NCBI GenBank assembly: GCA_050084985.1
Contig: JBITNC010000001.1
Location: 37,324,001 to 37,388,000 of the forward strand
Source: Nageia nagi
Taxonomy: Eukaryota; Pinophyta
Direction: 5' to 3'
Length of the DNA: 64,000 bases
Positions 11,190 to 23,500 of the stretch are shown here, piece after piece (positions within the stretch are counted from its first letter, which is position 1; each line of letters starts with the position of its first letter). The notes beneath the pieces were generated by a model. The model was not told where the DNA came from, ran no database searches, and saw only the letters and a program-made list of their open reading frames with translations. Made by a program: the position numbers and the translations under genes.

Positions 11190-14100
11190 GATCATTTGTG
11201 ATGGGTAGATCAACTCCTTCAAAAGCCCTTTCTAGTCTAGTGAACTTCCCCTTTTGTAGAGATTTGAAGCATTTTCCTAAGATGCACTAAATGATCTTCC
11301 CATGTTAGACTATAGATAATAATATCACCAAGATAAACTATAATATATTAATAAATAAATGGATTGAGAGAATCATGCATCACCCTCGTAAATGTGGTTG
11401 ATTCATTACACAAACCAAATGGTAAAACAAGCCATTCAAAAAAACCTTATCATGTCTTAAAGTTGCATTCCAAATGTACTCCTTGATTCTCACCTAATCA
11501 TAACCATTCCTCAATTCCAACTTAGAGAAATAATTTTTCCCCTTATAATTTATCCAATAGATCATCTATCCAAGGTAAAGGATAGTAATTTTTAATAGTG
11601 ATTACATTTAATGCTTGATAATCAATACACATTCTCTAATACCTATCCTTATTTAGTACTAGAATAATAGTTGATCCACAAGGAGATGTTCTTAGTACTA
11701 TCACACCTTGATACACAACTTCTTGAATCTTATTTTTAATCTCCTCACACTCCAAAACTACTGACAATATAAACCTATGTTTGATAGAGGTGCATTTGGT
11801 AATAGTTAAATTTCATGTTGAATATACCAATTATGTGGCAATCCCTTAGGTTCAAAAAATAATTTTTATAACTCTTGCACTTGATCTAAATATCTAATCA
11901 ACATTGGTGCTTTTGGAAAAATCGATGCTATCATCCAATCTTTGTTAAACATATATTTTAATTCTCCTTCATCAGTAGCACAAATATGAAAAGTAAAATC
12001 TTCATATGAGCATCGATCATGCAACCAAAGTCATTTTTTCTTACTTTTATGGATATAAACTTTTAAATTAGTACCATATTTAATTAACCTATACTTATTT
12101 TCTCTCCTAAAATAAATAATCTTTATCCCATAAATAAGGATTCCCAAAAATTACACCATAAATATCCAAAGGTACTATATCAACTACCATTTCATCAATG
12201 TATCTTGCATTAAGATAATAAATTTCAACTTAAATTATTTCATAAATTACAACTTTGCATCATTATGAATCCATACCAAAGGATATGGATTAGGATTATC
12301 ATAAGTCTTCTGCCCCAATTTAGTCACCAAGCTTTCTGCAATCAAGTTAGCTTAAGAATTAGTATAAAAAATTGAATAAATTATTTTTTCTTTTTTATCA
12401 AATTTTGAGATGGATAAGGTTCTCCTTTTTCTCTTAATTACTCTTTGAATCTCTAACTATCTGGAATGTTGTATAATTCAATCCCTCATCCACACTAGAA
12501 CTTCCCTCAATTTCTTCACACTTCGTAACTATTACATTCTTCTTATCCCAATTCTTCTTCTTGAAATGACATAATTTTGGATTTAACTTCTAATATTTCT
12601 CTTCCATATGACCATATTTATCACAATCAAATAAATTACCCTTATCATCTTTTGTTCTTTTTGGTATTTATAGTCTTGTTCTCTAGCTACTTATCTTTAA
12701 CTTTCTTCTAAGATTTCCCTTTTTCTTGTTGACCCCTTTGATTGTGATTATTCTTAGATTTCATTATAATATTATTTTTATTTCCCATCCTCTTCTAAAT
12801 ATTAAGCCTATATACTCAATTGATCAAGATTAGTAGGATTAAACAACACAATATTATTTTGCATTTGACTATGTAAACCCCTTATGTATTTCATTAACAC
12901 TTGAGGATCCTTGAGAGGTATCTTAAGTAAGGTAGCTTTCTTGATAAATTTTGAAGTGTATTCTTGAACAAATTGTCCTCTTTGTTGTATGAAAAAAATC
13001 TATTTAGTTAGTTATTTATTGTGATAACCCAAAGAATAGAATTAATCTCTAGGTAAGTTTTTAAATTCATCCCAAGAAGAAATAGTTGGTTGAGCATCGA
13101 TCATGCAACCAAAGTCATTTTTTCTTACTTTTATGGATATAAAATTTTAAATTAGTACCATATTTAATTAACCTATACTTATTTTCTCTCCTAAAATAAA
13201 TAATCTTTATCCCATAAATAAGGATTCCCAAAAATTACACCATAAATATCCAAAGGTACTATATCAACTACCATTTCATCAATGTATCTTGCATTAAGAT
13301 AATAAATTTTAACTTACATTATTTCATAAATTACAACTTTGCATCATTATGAATCCATACCAAAGGATATGGATTAGGATTATCATAAGTCTGCTGCCCC
13401 AATTTAGTCACCAAGCTTTCTGCAATCAAGTTAGCTTAAGAATTAGTATAAAAAATTGAATAAATTATTTTTTCTTTTTTATCAAATTTTGAGATGGATA
13501 AGGTTCTCCTTTTTCTCTTAATTACTCTTTGAATCTCTAACTATCTGGAATGTTGTATAATTCAATCCCTCATCCACACTAGAACTTCCCTCAATTTCTT
13601 CACACTTCGTAACTATTACATTCTTCTTACCCAATTCTTCTTCTTGAAATGACATAATTTTGGATTTAACTTCTAATATTTTTCTTTCATATGACCATAT
13701 TTATCACAATCAAATAAATTACCCTTATCATCTTTTGTTCTTTTTGGTATTTATAGTCTTCTCCTCTAGCTACTTATCTTTAACTTTCTTCTAAGATTTC
13801 CTTTTTCTTGTTGACCCCTTTGATTGTGATTATTCTTAGATTTCTTATAATATTATTTTTATTTCCCATCCTCTTCAAAATATTAAGCCTATATACTCAC
13901 TTGATCAAGATTAGTAGGATTAAACAACACAATATTATTTTGCATTTGACTATGTAAACCCCTTATGTATTTCATTGACACTTGAGGATCTTTGAGAGGT
14001 ATCTTAAGTAAGATAGTTTTCTTCCTAAATTTTGAAGTGTATTCTTGAACAAATTGTCCTCTTTGTTGTATGAAAAAAATCTATTTAGTTAGTTGTTTAT

Positions 14101-14640
14101 TGTGATAACCCAAAGAATAGAATTAATCTCTAGGTAAGTTTTTAAATTCATCCCAAGAAGAAATAGTTGGTTGATTTTCATGCTAAAGGGATTCTATGTG
14201 ACTCTACAACTATATCAAAACATGACCACTCATTTTAATTCTTGCAAAAGAATTTTTTTGAACATCATAAACAACACCTTGAATTTGAAAATATACCTCT
14301 AATTGGTTTAACTAATAATTCAACTTCTCTAACAAAAGCTAGAATTTCCACTTTTGCCTTTACTTTGAAAGGTATTAAAGGAGATGATGAAGTTGAATAT
14401 TGGCCAACATCTAGTTGTTTGTAAATATTATTTGGTTACCTTATCTCCTTCAATTTAGACTATCTTTGCATCATATCTATAAGATAAAGCATGTTTTCCT
14501 CCATTGCAAGAAATCTTCTTTGGAAATCCATCTCAAACATTGTAACTTCAAGATGATATTCCTCTATTCTCTCCATGGAATTCACCCTTTTGTTTCTTCT
14601 ATCGATATCCAAATCTATAATAACTAACTCGGGTCTTTGA
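11190..14640 (-). pseudogene. Decayed Ty3/gypsy gag-pol remnant
   Basis: Read on minus from right to left. 14440-14640 gives a gag N-terminal coil (RRFLAMEENMLYLIDMMQR). 14280-14400 gives a 'VEIPAFVREVE' gag start block. 12800-13080 and its duplicate give FVQEYTSKFIKKATLLKIPL. 12540-12620 gives a CDKYGHMEEK knuckle relic. 11240-11760 gives [39 protein letters not shown] and GDIIIYS in place of the YLDD block. Multiple stops and frameshifts show it is dead. It belongs to the same type as the more complete element at 41997-48921. RNase H and integrase are not seen, so it is truncated at its 3' side. Confidence 0.75.
12007..14174. repeat. Tandem duplication, unit about 1085 bp
   Basis: The sequence starting tgagcatcgatcatgc at 12007 starts again at 13092, and the two copies can be followed side by side to about 13091 and 14174. 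Differences are few: single-base changes and one- to few-base indels, for example gtcttctgcc against gtctgctgcc. The unit covers gag and knuckle parts of the Ty3 remnant. The outer junction shares the bases ttga with the inner one. Because the copies match much better than the element matches any functional consensus, the duplication happened well after the element died. Confidence 0.9.
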
Positions 14641-14689
14641 GATCTTCTACCTTGGATCCATAAGCCTCAATAATAACTTGTTAACTTTT

Positions 14690-15550
14690 CTTTGGTATCA
14701 CATAATTTGTAAATCTTTGTAAGCTATGATATTCTAGATATCATCAAATAGAAATTTTATTACTTAACGCTTTATGTATACTTTTATGAATTTAAGTGAT
14801 TATCACCAACATTGCTAAACATTGTAAAGATAATTATAGTAAATGAAATGCAAAGCGCACCCACAAAAATGAATACAAAAAGTTTTACCCTGGTTCACCC
14901 ATTGTGGGCTAGTCCACAATGTCAAGTCTTGATTTATGTTATGAGTCAAAAGAGAAATACATTTACAATAGTTTTATGAAGAAATTCAATTATTCAAACA
15001 ACATTTCATCTCCTACTATTATTTGCATAGACTTCTCAACCTCTCAACAGAATTTAATGGCTTTCTCTCTCAAATTGATTACAAGAAAGAACCATATAAC
15101 AATCATAACATTAAACAAATTTCACTAAGCCCTTATAGAGATGGCTAGGAAAGTTATATAGGTAAAATTGATGCCTCTTAGAAGATAAGCAATTAACCCA
15201 AATTCCCAAATAATTAGAAAATGCCTCAAACTACTTCAACTTCCTTTGTAATTATTTTATCCTCTCAACATTGATTTTAGTTGATATGGTCGAGTAGCCA
15301 AAATGATACACATTCTTGATAAGTTAATGGACCTTCATAAGACCATTTCATGATTCTCTTCACATCAAAACACTTCCAGAATGCCTCTAAATGCATATGA
15401 CATTGAAAAACTTGATTCTTAAAAATCTCATTAGTAGATCATGCATGTAGCTCAATGTTGGCATTGTTGGTAGTGTTGGCACTAGGCCACATTACACAAA
15501 GCATAATCAAGTTAAAGGCATAACTCAAAAATAAGCATGAAGATCCTTGT
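14690..15550 (-). repeat. Probable LTR remnant upstream of Ty3 gag
   Basis: This non-coding stretch lies where the 5' LTR of the minus-strand Ty3 remnant should be. At 14882-14912 it carries, on minus, TAGCCCACAATGGGTGAACC followed by AGGGTAAAAC. The same block occurs in the LTRs at 37570-38279 and in both LTRs of the 41997-48921 element, at a similar distance from the LTR end. Exact ends, PBS and partner were not found. The call rests on position and this motif. Confidence 0.35.
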
Positions 15551-17640
15551 TAATAATCTTCACTCTATGAATCTGAGCTTTAGATCAATTATGTATAAAA
15601 TATGTAATATTCTATGATAATCTAGATTTAGTTGTTAAGTAAAGTCAAAATGGTATAACAAGCTTAGTATAGTAAAAATTCAATCAATTATAGGGAAACC
15701 ATCTTCCTTTATAAGGGCATTAACACTCTACTTTATCATATCTTAATTTGAAAAAACTAGCACCATCATTTGATTGTCAACATTGCCTTTGACTTATCAT
15801 ATTACAATTTAAATGGTATTGTTTTATCATATTTCTCTTAAGATATGTATTCACTCCAAGAGGATCACAAACATATGTCAAAGGATAAATAAGTAGATAT
15901 TATTCTTCTTTTTGCACTAGGCTTGGTATAGGGATATTATCATTTTAACATTATTTCATAATTATCTTAACACTTTATTATGATTTATGCAATATTTGTA
16001 CCATATTTAGCATGTGAATAAAATCACTTTTAGGCATGAAGTACACTCCTTTTCTACAATAATTAGTATGGAAGCATAATCATTTTGCAAAATTTCAACA
16101 TTCTTCCTATTAAAACATGCTTATAATGGAGTCAAAGTCACTTGCCCCAATTTTAACACTTTATTTCACAACATAGGTTAGACTTTGGCACTTTAAATCT
16201 TTTGGTGTGTACAATACAAGGCTTGTGACTTTTGATTACATTCATTATAGATGACTTTTATACGTTATGTTTGCATAATTTTAAAATTTAGACACTTGGA
16301 ATAATATGATACAACCCACATTACATGTAATTTATCATTTAAGTATTTTCACTTTTAACATTTTTATTTCAGCGTTATCATTAGATTGTTCCTCAACAAT
16401 AGCCTAATTAAAACATCAAGTCATATCCTACATTTTACAATAAATGTTGCAAGACCCCTATTGGTATTGTTTACTAGGTTTTACAAGATTACAAACTTGA
16501 TTATGGCAAAAGAATTTAACGTAGAAGATAATATCCTTTTTCCTACTTATACTCTTTCAAGATCAATTTATGCATTACTTTAACTTTGCTCATCTCAACA
16601 AGGAAAAATGTATCTTTAACCTTCAAAATAACATATTTTTAGTCTTAAATATTTGTTTGTCCTTGTATTACTTGTTTACCTCATATTTTTAGTCTTAAAT
16701 ATTTGTTTGTCCTTGTATTACTTGTTTACCTCATTTATGCATATGCCATTCTAAGATGTCAAATGTTATAGATAGATAAGTCTTTTAACCTCCTTTTAAA
16801 CCCCTTGGGGTGTGTGTGTATCTTGTGTAAGGACCATTCTAATCTTCTATATATCATTCCATTAGCATGGGATGTATGACTTTTAGTATGCCCTTATTTT
16901 TAGATATTTAGAATAATTTCTTAATATATTTAATGGTCCAAGGATTTATTTTATACACAATCTTGTATATATTTAAATAGATTGAATAGGAAAATATAAC
17001 TTAGAAATCATATAAAAGATAATTCATTTAACATTTACAAAATATCCTACGCATATAAAAAAATGATCATATAATAAATCATACTAATCATTTATAAATT
17101 TTGAATGAAATTATTTTATATTGCATTCATATTGAAGATTAATCTATTAACACATGATTGACCATATACACCTAACTCATTGATATTTATAAAATTTTAT
17201 CCTTTTTGTTACCCATTACTTCTAAAGTTCAATTATTCAAAAACAAATACGGACATAACAAATGCAAGTTTGAATAATTTTGGCCTTTAAAAAAAATAAT
17301 CTTGAATACACTATGTTAGAATACCCCAAACAGGAATCTTTGATAAAAAAGATACCTCCTTTAACTTTCAAAAAAAATAACCCAACAAAAAGAGGGAAGA
17401 CCATTGAACGTGTTTTTCGAGAATTAGTAAAAACCATCGGGTGCTCGCTCCGTTACAAAACTGCATAACTGCTTGATCACCTCGGTGTCTCAGATTTCAA
17501 ACTTGATAGATTAACTTAAACATATATTAAACGACCCTGTATTTTATTTTTAGAACAAGCAAGGAGATTTCTGGCCTTGCCATGGTTACTTGGATCGTAG
17601 TTAGAAAATAAAAGATTTGCAACAAAAAATCAGCCGCTGA
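15550..17640. other. Gene-free AT-rich stretch
   Basis: Only short open frames with no recognisable motifs are present. 16632-16731 is an exact two-copy tandem repeat with a 50-bp unit. Base composition becomes less AT-rich from about 17400 toward the GLOX locus. Confidence 0.6.
16632..16731. repeat. Exact 50-bp tandem repeat, two copies
   Basis: The block beginning catatttttagtcttaaat at 16632 repeats without change from 16682. It is non-coding. The lack of differences implies a recent duplication. Confidence 0.9.
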
Positions 17641-18926
17641 CATGACATGAAAGGGATCTCTCCTTCGTAGTTTTATCCTTGCCGCCAAAGTCATTTTCTA
17701 AAATTATCCTCTAGTGGAATCCACACCATCATAGAAACGTAGAGAAATTGTCCTGCAACTCTACAGCTGTTACAAACATCAATTAAAAAAACCATTAATC
17801 AAGTTTCCAGCCTCGTGGGTTCCTTTGGGTATAGTTCCTTTCATGACTTTCCATCTCTTTTGAGGTCCCACAGTTCACTCTCAAGCTTCATCTCTTTTCT
17901 TTATTCAGGCCTTAGTAGTGCCTTTATTACTACTGCACAAACATTCACGGCAAAAGCTTGGGCTTCTTCCAAGGATAAGAACAATTTCAAAGCTTTTCAC
18001 AACACACACTCTGATTGTCAGTGCTTCAGAGGGGACTAGTAAGCAAAATCCTTAACTCAGAACTGTTCTACCAAATGTTGGTAACTGGTTTTTGGTTGAG
18101 TATGTTCATTGAAGTGTTTGCAGGATGAGTTTATCACACTATGCATTAAGATATATTGGTTCTAGTAAATTCATCTCCAAACTTCTTGTGATTTTACAAA
18201 TTTTCTGTTACTAAGGTTTTTCTCCCAAATTTTGTTTGCACCTGAAACTTTCATGATGAGATGTTGAAATGAAAATCAAATTTTGTTTTTGTGGCATTAC
18301 CATCATTAGAGAAAACAGAGCTGTCAAAGAGAATTCGTTCCAACCATCAAGCTTGTTATTTTTCATCAATTTTGAGAGGAGGATATATTGGTTTCAAATA
18401 TCAATTTTGCAAATTTAGATTTGGTGGGTGTGCAAATTAACCCAGTTAGTTTTGTTTCAAATCAATCAATATGTGAAATCAGGGTAACTATATGGGACAA
18501 CTCAATCATAACCACTGTGTACTCCACACGGGTTTGAAAGCAAATAAAATGTCTAACCTCATAGAATTCATAGATGAAGTGGTAAAGAGTTTGCATCCTT
18601 TACATTGTTTGCCTAGCAATGACATAATGCTAACAAGGAAATGTATTGAATTCGCAGACAGAGGATGCTTTCGATCTGGTGAGGAAGAAGCTCCGGGTCA
18701 ACCTTGCAGGTAAAGAGAATAGTATTCGTCTTTTCTATAGGCTTGGATCTGCTCTCTGCAGTAGCATCTGTGATCTTATGGATTTTTTAGGCAATGCAGC
18801 AGGTAAAACTGCAGGCTTCGCACTGAATCACTGATTTACACTCTGAACATTTGTTGCAGCGCCAACAGCCTAGTAATAGTCTGAAGTAAAATCTTCAGGT
18901 TCAATTTAGTGGTCAGGAAAGGACAA
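17640..18926 (+). other. 5' flank of GLOX with possible untranslated or upstream exons
   Basis: This stretch is less AT-rich than its surroundings and has several splice-like signals. One interval, about 18657-18710, is framed by ttcgcag and TTGCAG/gtaaag and reads openly as TEDAFDLVRKKLRVNLA. A second, about 18780-18800, lies between ctctgcag and cagcag/gtaaaac. A third acceptor-like ttgttgcag precedes 18861. They could be 5' leader exons of GLOX, exons of an old unrelated gene, or chance. The first in-frame ATG of the oxidase is at 18927 and the frame runs open to a GTG at 18909. No convincing TATA box was fixed. Confidence 0.3.
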
Positions 18927-20555
18927 ATGGCAGTAGCACCATCTGCCGTCCGAATTCAGGCATATATACTGTTAAACATTATGTTCATAGTTGCAGAGTC
19001 CAAACTTCCAGGATCATGGGAGTTGCTTATGGAGAATGCAGGAATTGCAGCAATGCACACTGCAGTTACACATTACGGAACAGTGGTTCTGCTGGATAGA
19101 ACAGATATAGGAGAGAGCAGGATCAGTCTGCCACATGGGAGTTGTAGGGACAACCCTAATGACAAAACCCTGCAGCATGACTGTACTGCACATTCTGTAT
19201 TGTTCAACCCTGCCACAAATGAAGTTAGGCCACTGAAGATCATAACAGATACTTGGTGCTCTTCTGGACAGTTTCTTCCTGATGGTACGTTGCTGCAGAC
19301 AGGAGGGGACCTAGATGGGAACAAAAAGATTAGGAAGTTTGTCCCTTGTCCTCCTGAGGAACTCTGTGATTGGACTGAATTGGAGGATGAAGAGTTGAAA
19401 GAAGGACGTTGGTATTCAACCAACCAAATTCTTCCTGATGGGAGGATTATAATTGTGGGAGGGAGGGGTGGACACAGCGTTGAGTATTATCCTCCTACTC
19501 CTAATGATCCAATTGATATGCCATTTTTCGCACGGACAGGAGATGAACAGATGGACAATCTGTATCCTTATGTGCATTTGCTACCAAATGGGCATCTCTT
19601 CATCTTCGCTAACACTGAATCCATTCTCTACGACTATAAGACCAACACAGTCCTAAAGAACTACCCTCCATTGGAGGGTGGTCCTAGAAATTACCCCTCT
19701 GCAGGGTCTTCTGTGATGTTGGCACTTACACCAGAGGATAATTATGCGAAGGGGGAACTTGTGATATGTGGGGGTGCAAGATTTGGTGCTTTCCTACAAC
19801 GGATGCTTCTTTCCGCCAATGGTAGCTGTGGAAGAATGGTGGCAACAGACCCTGAGCCTTCATGGGTTATTGAGGATATGCCATTTGTGAGAATTATGGG
19901 AGACATGGTTATGCTTCCAACAGGGGATGTTATAATCATAAATGGTGCTCAGGCTGGTTCACAGGGATTTGAATTAGCATCCCAGCCTTGTTTATATCCA
20001 GTTCTGTATCAGCCGTCTGCAGCTCCCGGCCTGAGATTTATGACCTTTACCCCTACTACAATAGCTCGAATGTATCATTCCACTGCAATTTTGTTACCGG
20101 ATGGAAGGATACTGGTTGCAGGTAGTAATCCACACTATTATTACACTTTCGATGAACCCTTTCCTACTGAGCTCAAAGTTGAAGCTTTTTCGCCAGAGTA
20201 TCTTGCAGCAGATAAGGCTAACCTGCGTCCAAGCATTCTCAAATATCCAAATGCTGTCATACACGGATCCAATTTTAGTATTGAGGTCTCTGTAGAGCTT
20301 CCTATTGTGGGAATGATTGAGATCAATATGGCAAGTGCTCCATTTGCAACGCATTCATTTTCTCAAGGTCAGAGATTGGTTAAATTGAAAGTTTTACCTG
20401 CTACTCCTGTTGGGGCTAGTAAATCAACATATGTTATAACAGCGACTGCTCCTCCCAATGCAGTTATTGCACCTCCAAGCTACTATATGGTCTTTGCTGT
20501 GAACCAAGGTGTTCCCAGTGTCGCCAAGTGGGTTAAACTGATTGGTCAGCAATAA
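18927..20555 (+). CDS. GLOX: Glyoxal/galactose oxidase-like copper radical oxidase
   Basis: An intact single-exon frame of 542 residues starting at the first ATG. Residues 1-24 form a probable signal peptide (hydrophobic AYILLNIMFIVA core), so the product is likely secreted to the cell wall. Residues about 35-410 match the glyoxal oxidase N-terminal beta-propeller, with repeated kelch-like turns (LPDGTLLQTGG, LPDGRIIIVGG, LPDGRILVAGS). About 430-540 is the galactose-oxidase C-terminal domain (DUF1929). The copper-site residues of the family are all present by motif: Cys111 (TWCSSG), Tyr163 (RWYS), Tyr383-His384 (RMYHS) and His476 (ATHSFSQG). Cys111 and Tyr163 would form the Tyr-Cys cofactor. 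The family oxidises aldehydes or primary alcohols and releases H2O2; plant members are linked to wall modification and pollen or tapetum development. The actual substrate is not readable from sequence. There are no stops or frameshifts, so it is probably functional. Confidence 0.93.
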   Translation: MAVAPSAVRIQAYILLNIMFIVAESKLPGSWELLMENAGIAAMHTAVTHYGTVVLLDRTDIGESRISLPHGSCRDNPNDKTLQHDCTAHSVLFNPATNEVRPLKIITDTWCSSGQFLPDGTLLQTGGDLDGNKKIRKFVPCPPEELCDWTELEDEELKEGRWYSTNQILPDGRIIIVGGRGGHSVEYYPPTPNDPIDMPFFARTGDEQMDNLYPYVHLLPNGHLFIFANTESILYDYKTNTVLKNYPPLEGGPRNYPSAGSSVMLALTPEDNYAKGELVICGGARFGAFLQRMLLSANGSCGRMVATDPEPSWVIEDMPFVRIMGDMVMLPTGDVIIINGAQAGSQGFELASQPCLYPVLYQPSAAPGLRFMTFTPTTIARMYHSTAILLPDGRILVAGSNPHYYYTFDEPFPTELKVEAFSPEYLAADKANLRPSILKYPNAVIHGSNFSIEVSVELPIVGMIEINMASAPFATHSFSQGQRLVKLKVLPATPVGASKSTYVITATAPPNAVIAPPSYYMVFAVNQGVPSVAKWVKLIGQQ

Positions 20556-23500
20556 TGAAGTTCAAACGGAATTTCGTTGTTATCAGCATCATCTTCTCTT
20601 GATGGTACTCCCATTAGACTTCAATCTTCTACGTTTCTAAAGTGTATTTCACCATCAATATTTCTTAGTAATTTATTGTTGTTGTGGAGTGAATTGGGCA
20701 AATCGATAGCAATCTTACTGATATGTAAATAATAATAATTTATAAGCGAGAAGACATACCAGAAAGTTTCTGGTATTATTGCTTGAGAACCTGTTAATCT
20801 ATGCAATTTGTAAACAAGTGATTTATTATTTTAAGGCAATGCTTAATGCATTTCTATCATTCCTGTGCAAGTGAAATGTATGCCTTCTTCTTCAAGTTAC
20901 CATTGTTTATTAACCTAAACTATGTCTGTAAGGCATAAGGAAATTTACATGTTGAACAAAAGATGATGGATATATTCTCCAAACATCATTGGATGAGGCC
21001 AAACTACTATTCTCTTGAATCCAGTAGCACTGGGGTTTGACAACCAAGTATTTGGATGCATTCTTTTGTGTGGGAGGTATTTAATATATAATGCAATTTG
21101 GTTATTACATAAAGAATAGGATAAGTATGGTTCATTGACTGCAAATGAATGTACATGTAATACTGGATACTGATCACAGGCATAACCTAATCAGACTATT
21201 ATACATGATTACGCAGATACATAAGTTACCAACAAATTTCTGACCCGGATAAATCCTTGTAAGATCACATCTATTTAGCAAGTTGAATTTTTGAGGTCAT
21301 TTTATTAGAGACACTGTTTTGAGAAATTGAGATTGAATATTATAGTCTCTTTCTGGGAGATGAAGGAAAGCACAGATTCAGGTGCATATTTAAGTATGCC
21401 TGCCTGCGAAGACTTGGAATACAACTCGAACTTATAGTCTTTTTCGACAGTAAATGAAAAAAATCCATACTGGAGCTTAAATTTCTGACTCGGAATGAAA
21501 GTCTTGTAAGATCACAATTCATCAATAGATTTTGAGGCTCAAACTAAACAATAGAACAAGTGCAGCACAAACAGTTGAGGATAACTCCAGAGAAAGGCAC
21601 ATAAGAGACGAAAAGGTATCATTATCTCTAGCATTCTTGTTGCATACTAAACGAACAATTTTATGTCATTGCTTATATCCCCATTGAATATATTCTAGGA
21701 AACTTGAAAGTTTATATATCCATGTGTTCCTTCTATTGGTCTCAAAATATTGTTTTCTTAGTTGTCAACTAGTAATTTTGTTATGCAGGCCAATTTTGTA
21801 TACGAGATGTGTTTATTTAGTGTGTTGCACTAGGTCTAATCAACTTCTGATCTGCCTCTGATAATTCATTCAAGGAGGCCATTTTCATATTGGAAATATC
21901 TGTGGAATCAAATTAGATTTTTAATAGTCTTTTTCCAAAGTAGAAAGCATTTACAAATATTTAGCATGGGAAACATTCAATGCATGTGAAAATATTGTAC
22001 TTGGGATTAATATTCAATGAGTTGGGTCCCTGACACCATCTTCACTGCCTAATAATTACCATTCATAGCATTGAATTCATTATGCGTTCAAACCACATTG
22101 CCAAAAGAGACAAACTTTATTACCATGCGTGGGAACACTGGGAAGTGGGAAGCCTCCTATCTCAAGTATACATCTAGTCCATCCTTAAAGCTTGGATTAC
22201 TCTTATCTGCTCGGAGCATGAGGTGCCCATGAATCCACTTGCATAAGTTAATTCTATACCTATTAAGATAACAAAGAATGGACACCTAGGTATTAATAGA
22301 TGTCCATTACAATATAAAGGTGATAGAACTCAACCTTGAACAGTTGTGCATTTGTAAATAGTAACTTGATTAGATAGATAACGAAATACCTGCTTAAAGA
22401 TCTATAGTACAAGCTTGTTATTTTAGTCCATTGTTACAAAAAATTCAAGGTACACTAATAATTACATATTTTCAAAAGGACATCCTACTTTTTAAACTGG
22501 GAATCTGTGGATGAAGCATACAACTACAAATACAAAACGTCCACACCGAATTCCAGTTCTAGGCATGGGATCCCAATGTCTCAATCATTCTGACATATCT
22601 AGTAAGAAACTATGAATGACAGAAACTTCTTATGGCAGAGTAGGACTCGCCACCTGGGCTGGTATGCAGTTGCATTATGTTTTTTCGGTGGCATATATTT
22701 GTGGCTAGAATGCATGAATGTCTGTAGTTCTCTTTCAGGATTTTAATCTACTATGACTTCCTGTGACTCCCATGTTCTTGTACTGACAATACAAACAATG
22801 GCTACAAGATCATTTCAAATATCCAATCCCAATCCATGAGCTCAGATTGCTTCCAAATTTACCTTTTTCCCGGTGAAATTATTTCCAACATGGAAATAAA
22901 CATAACAGTCGGTGGATACCGTAGTGGAATCCAACTTGTCCTTGTACAGTTACATTTTATATATTTTTACATCATTCCCATGGATATTCTTTACTTGTAT
23001 TATCATACTTCATTGCAAGGTAAGGAAGTGTAGTACGTACTCCTTTTAAGACTCAACTATTAATGGACAAGAAAGCAAAATTGTATGTGTTGTTTAAAGC
23101 AAAGCTACTTTATTGAAAGGTATTTATAGTAAAAGTAAGTTCGCTAGTGTTTTTTTTTTAACACACAAAATACGTAGACGAGCTATTGAATACAATGTTT
23201 GAAATGTCATTTTCAATTGATTACTTTTTACTTTATTTATGTAGATAAATTCATTTTTTAAACAATACTAATCATTACCAAAAAAAAATTGTTTTTTGTT
23301 ATAATATTTTATTTAAAATTTATCATTAAATATGTGAATAAGTTAGAAAAGTTGGTGGTAGAGGTTAGTTAAAACTTTCAATTAAAATGTGAGGATCTAT
23401 GTTCAAATCTCATCCTCCTTAACAAATATATATAATTGTAAACTTTGTTGGATGAAGGTAATTGTGGACAAGGTTAACGTAAAGGTAAAGGTAAAGTATG

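Noticed and set aside
14685-14700. TTTGGTATCACA near 14690 as a PBS
   Set aside because: It is on the plus strand while the adjacent Ty3 remnant is on minus, and no plus-strand LTR ends next to it.
18909-18926. GTG start for GLOX
   Set aside because: Same reason; ATG at 18927 gives a good signal peptide directly.
19073-20354. Several antisense open frames across GLOX
   Set aside because: They are shadows of the strongly supported GLOX frame.
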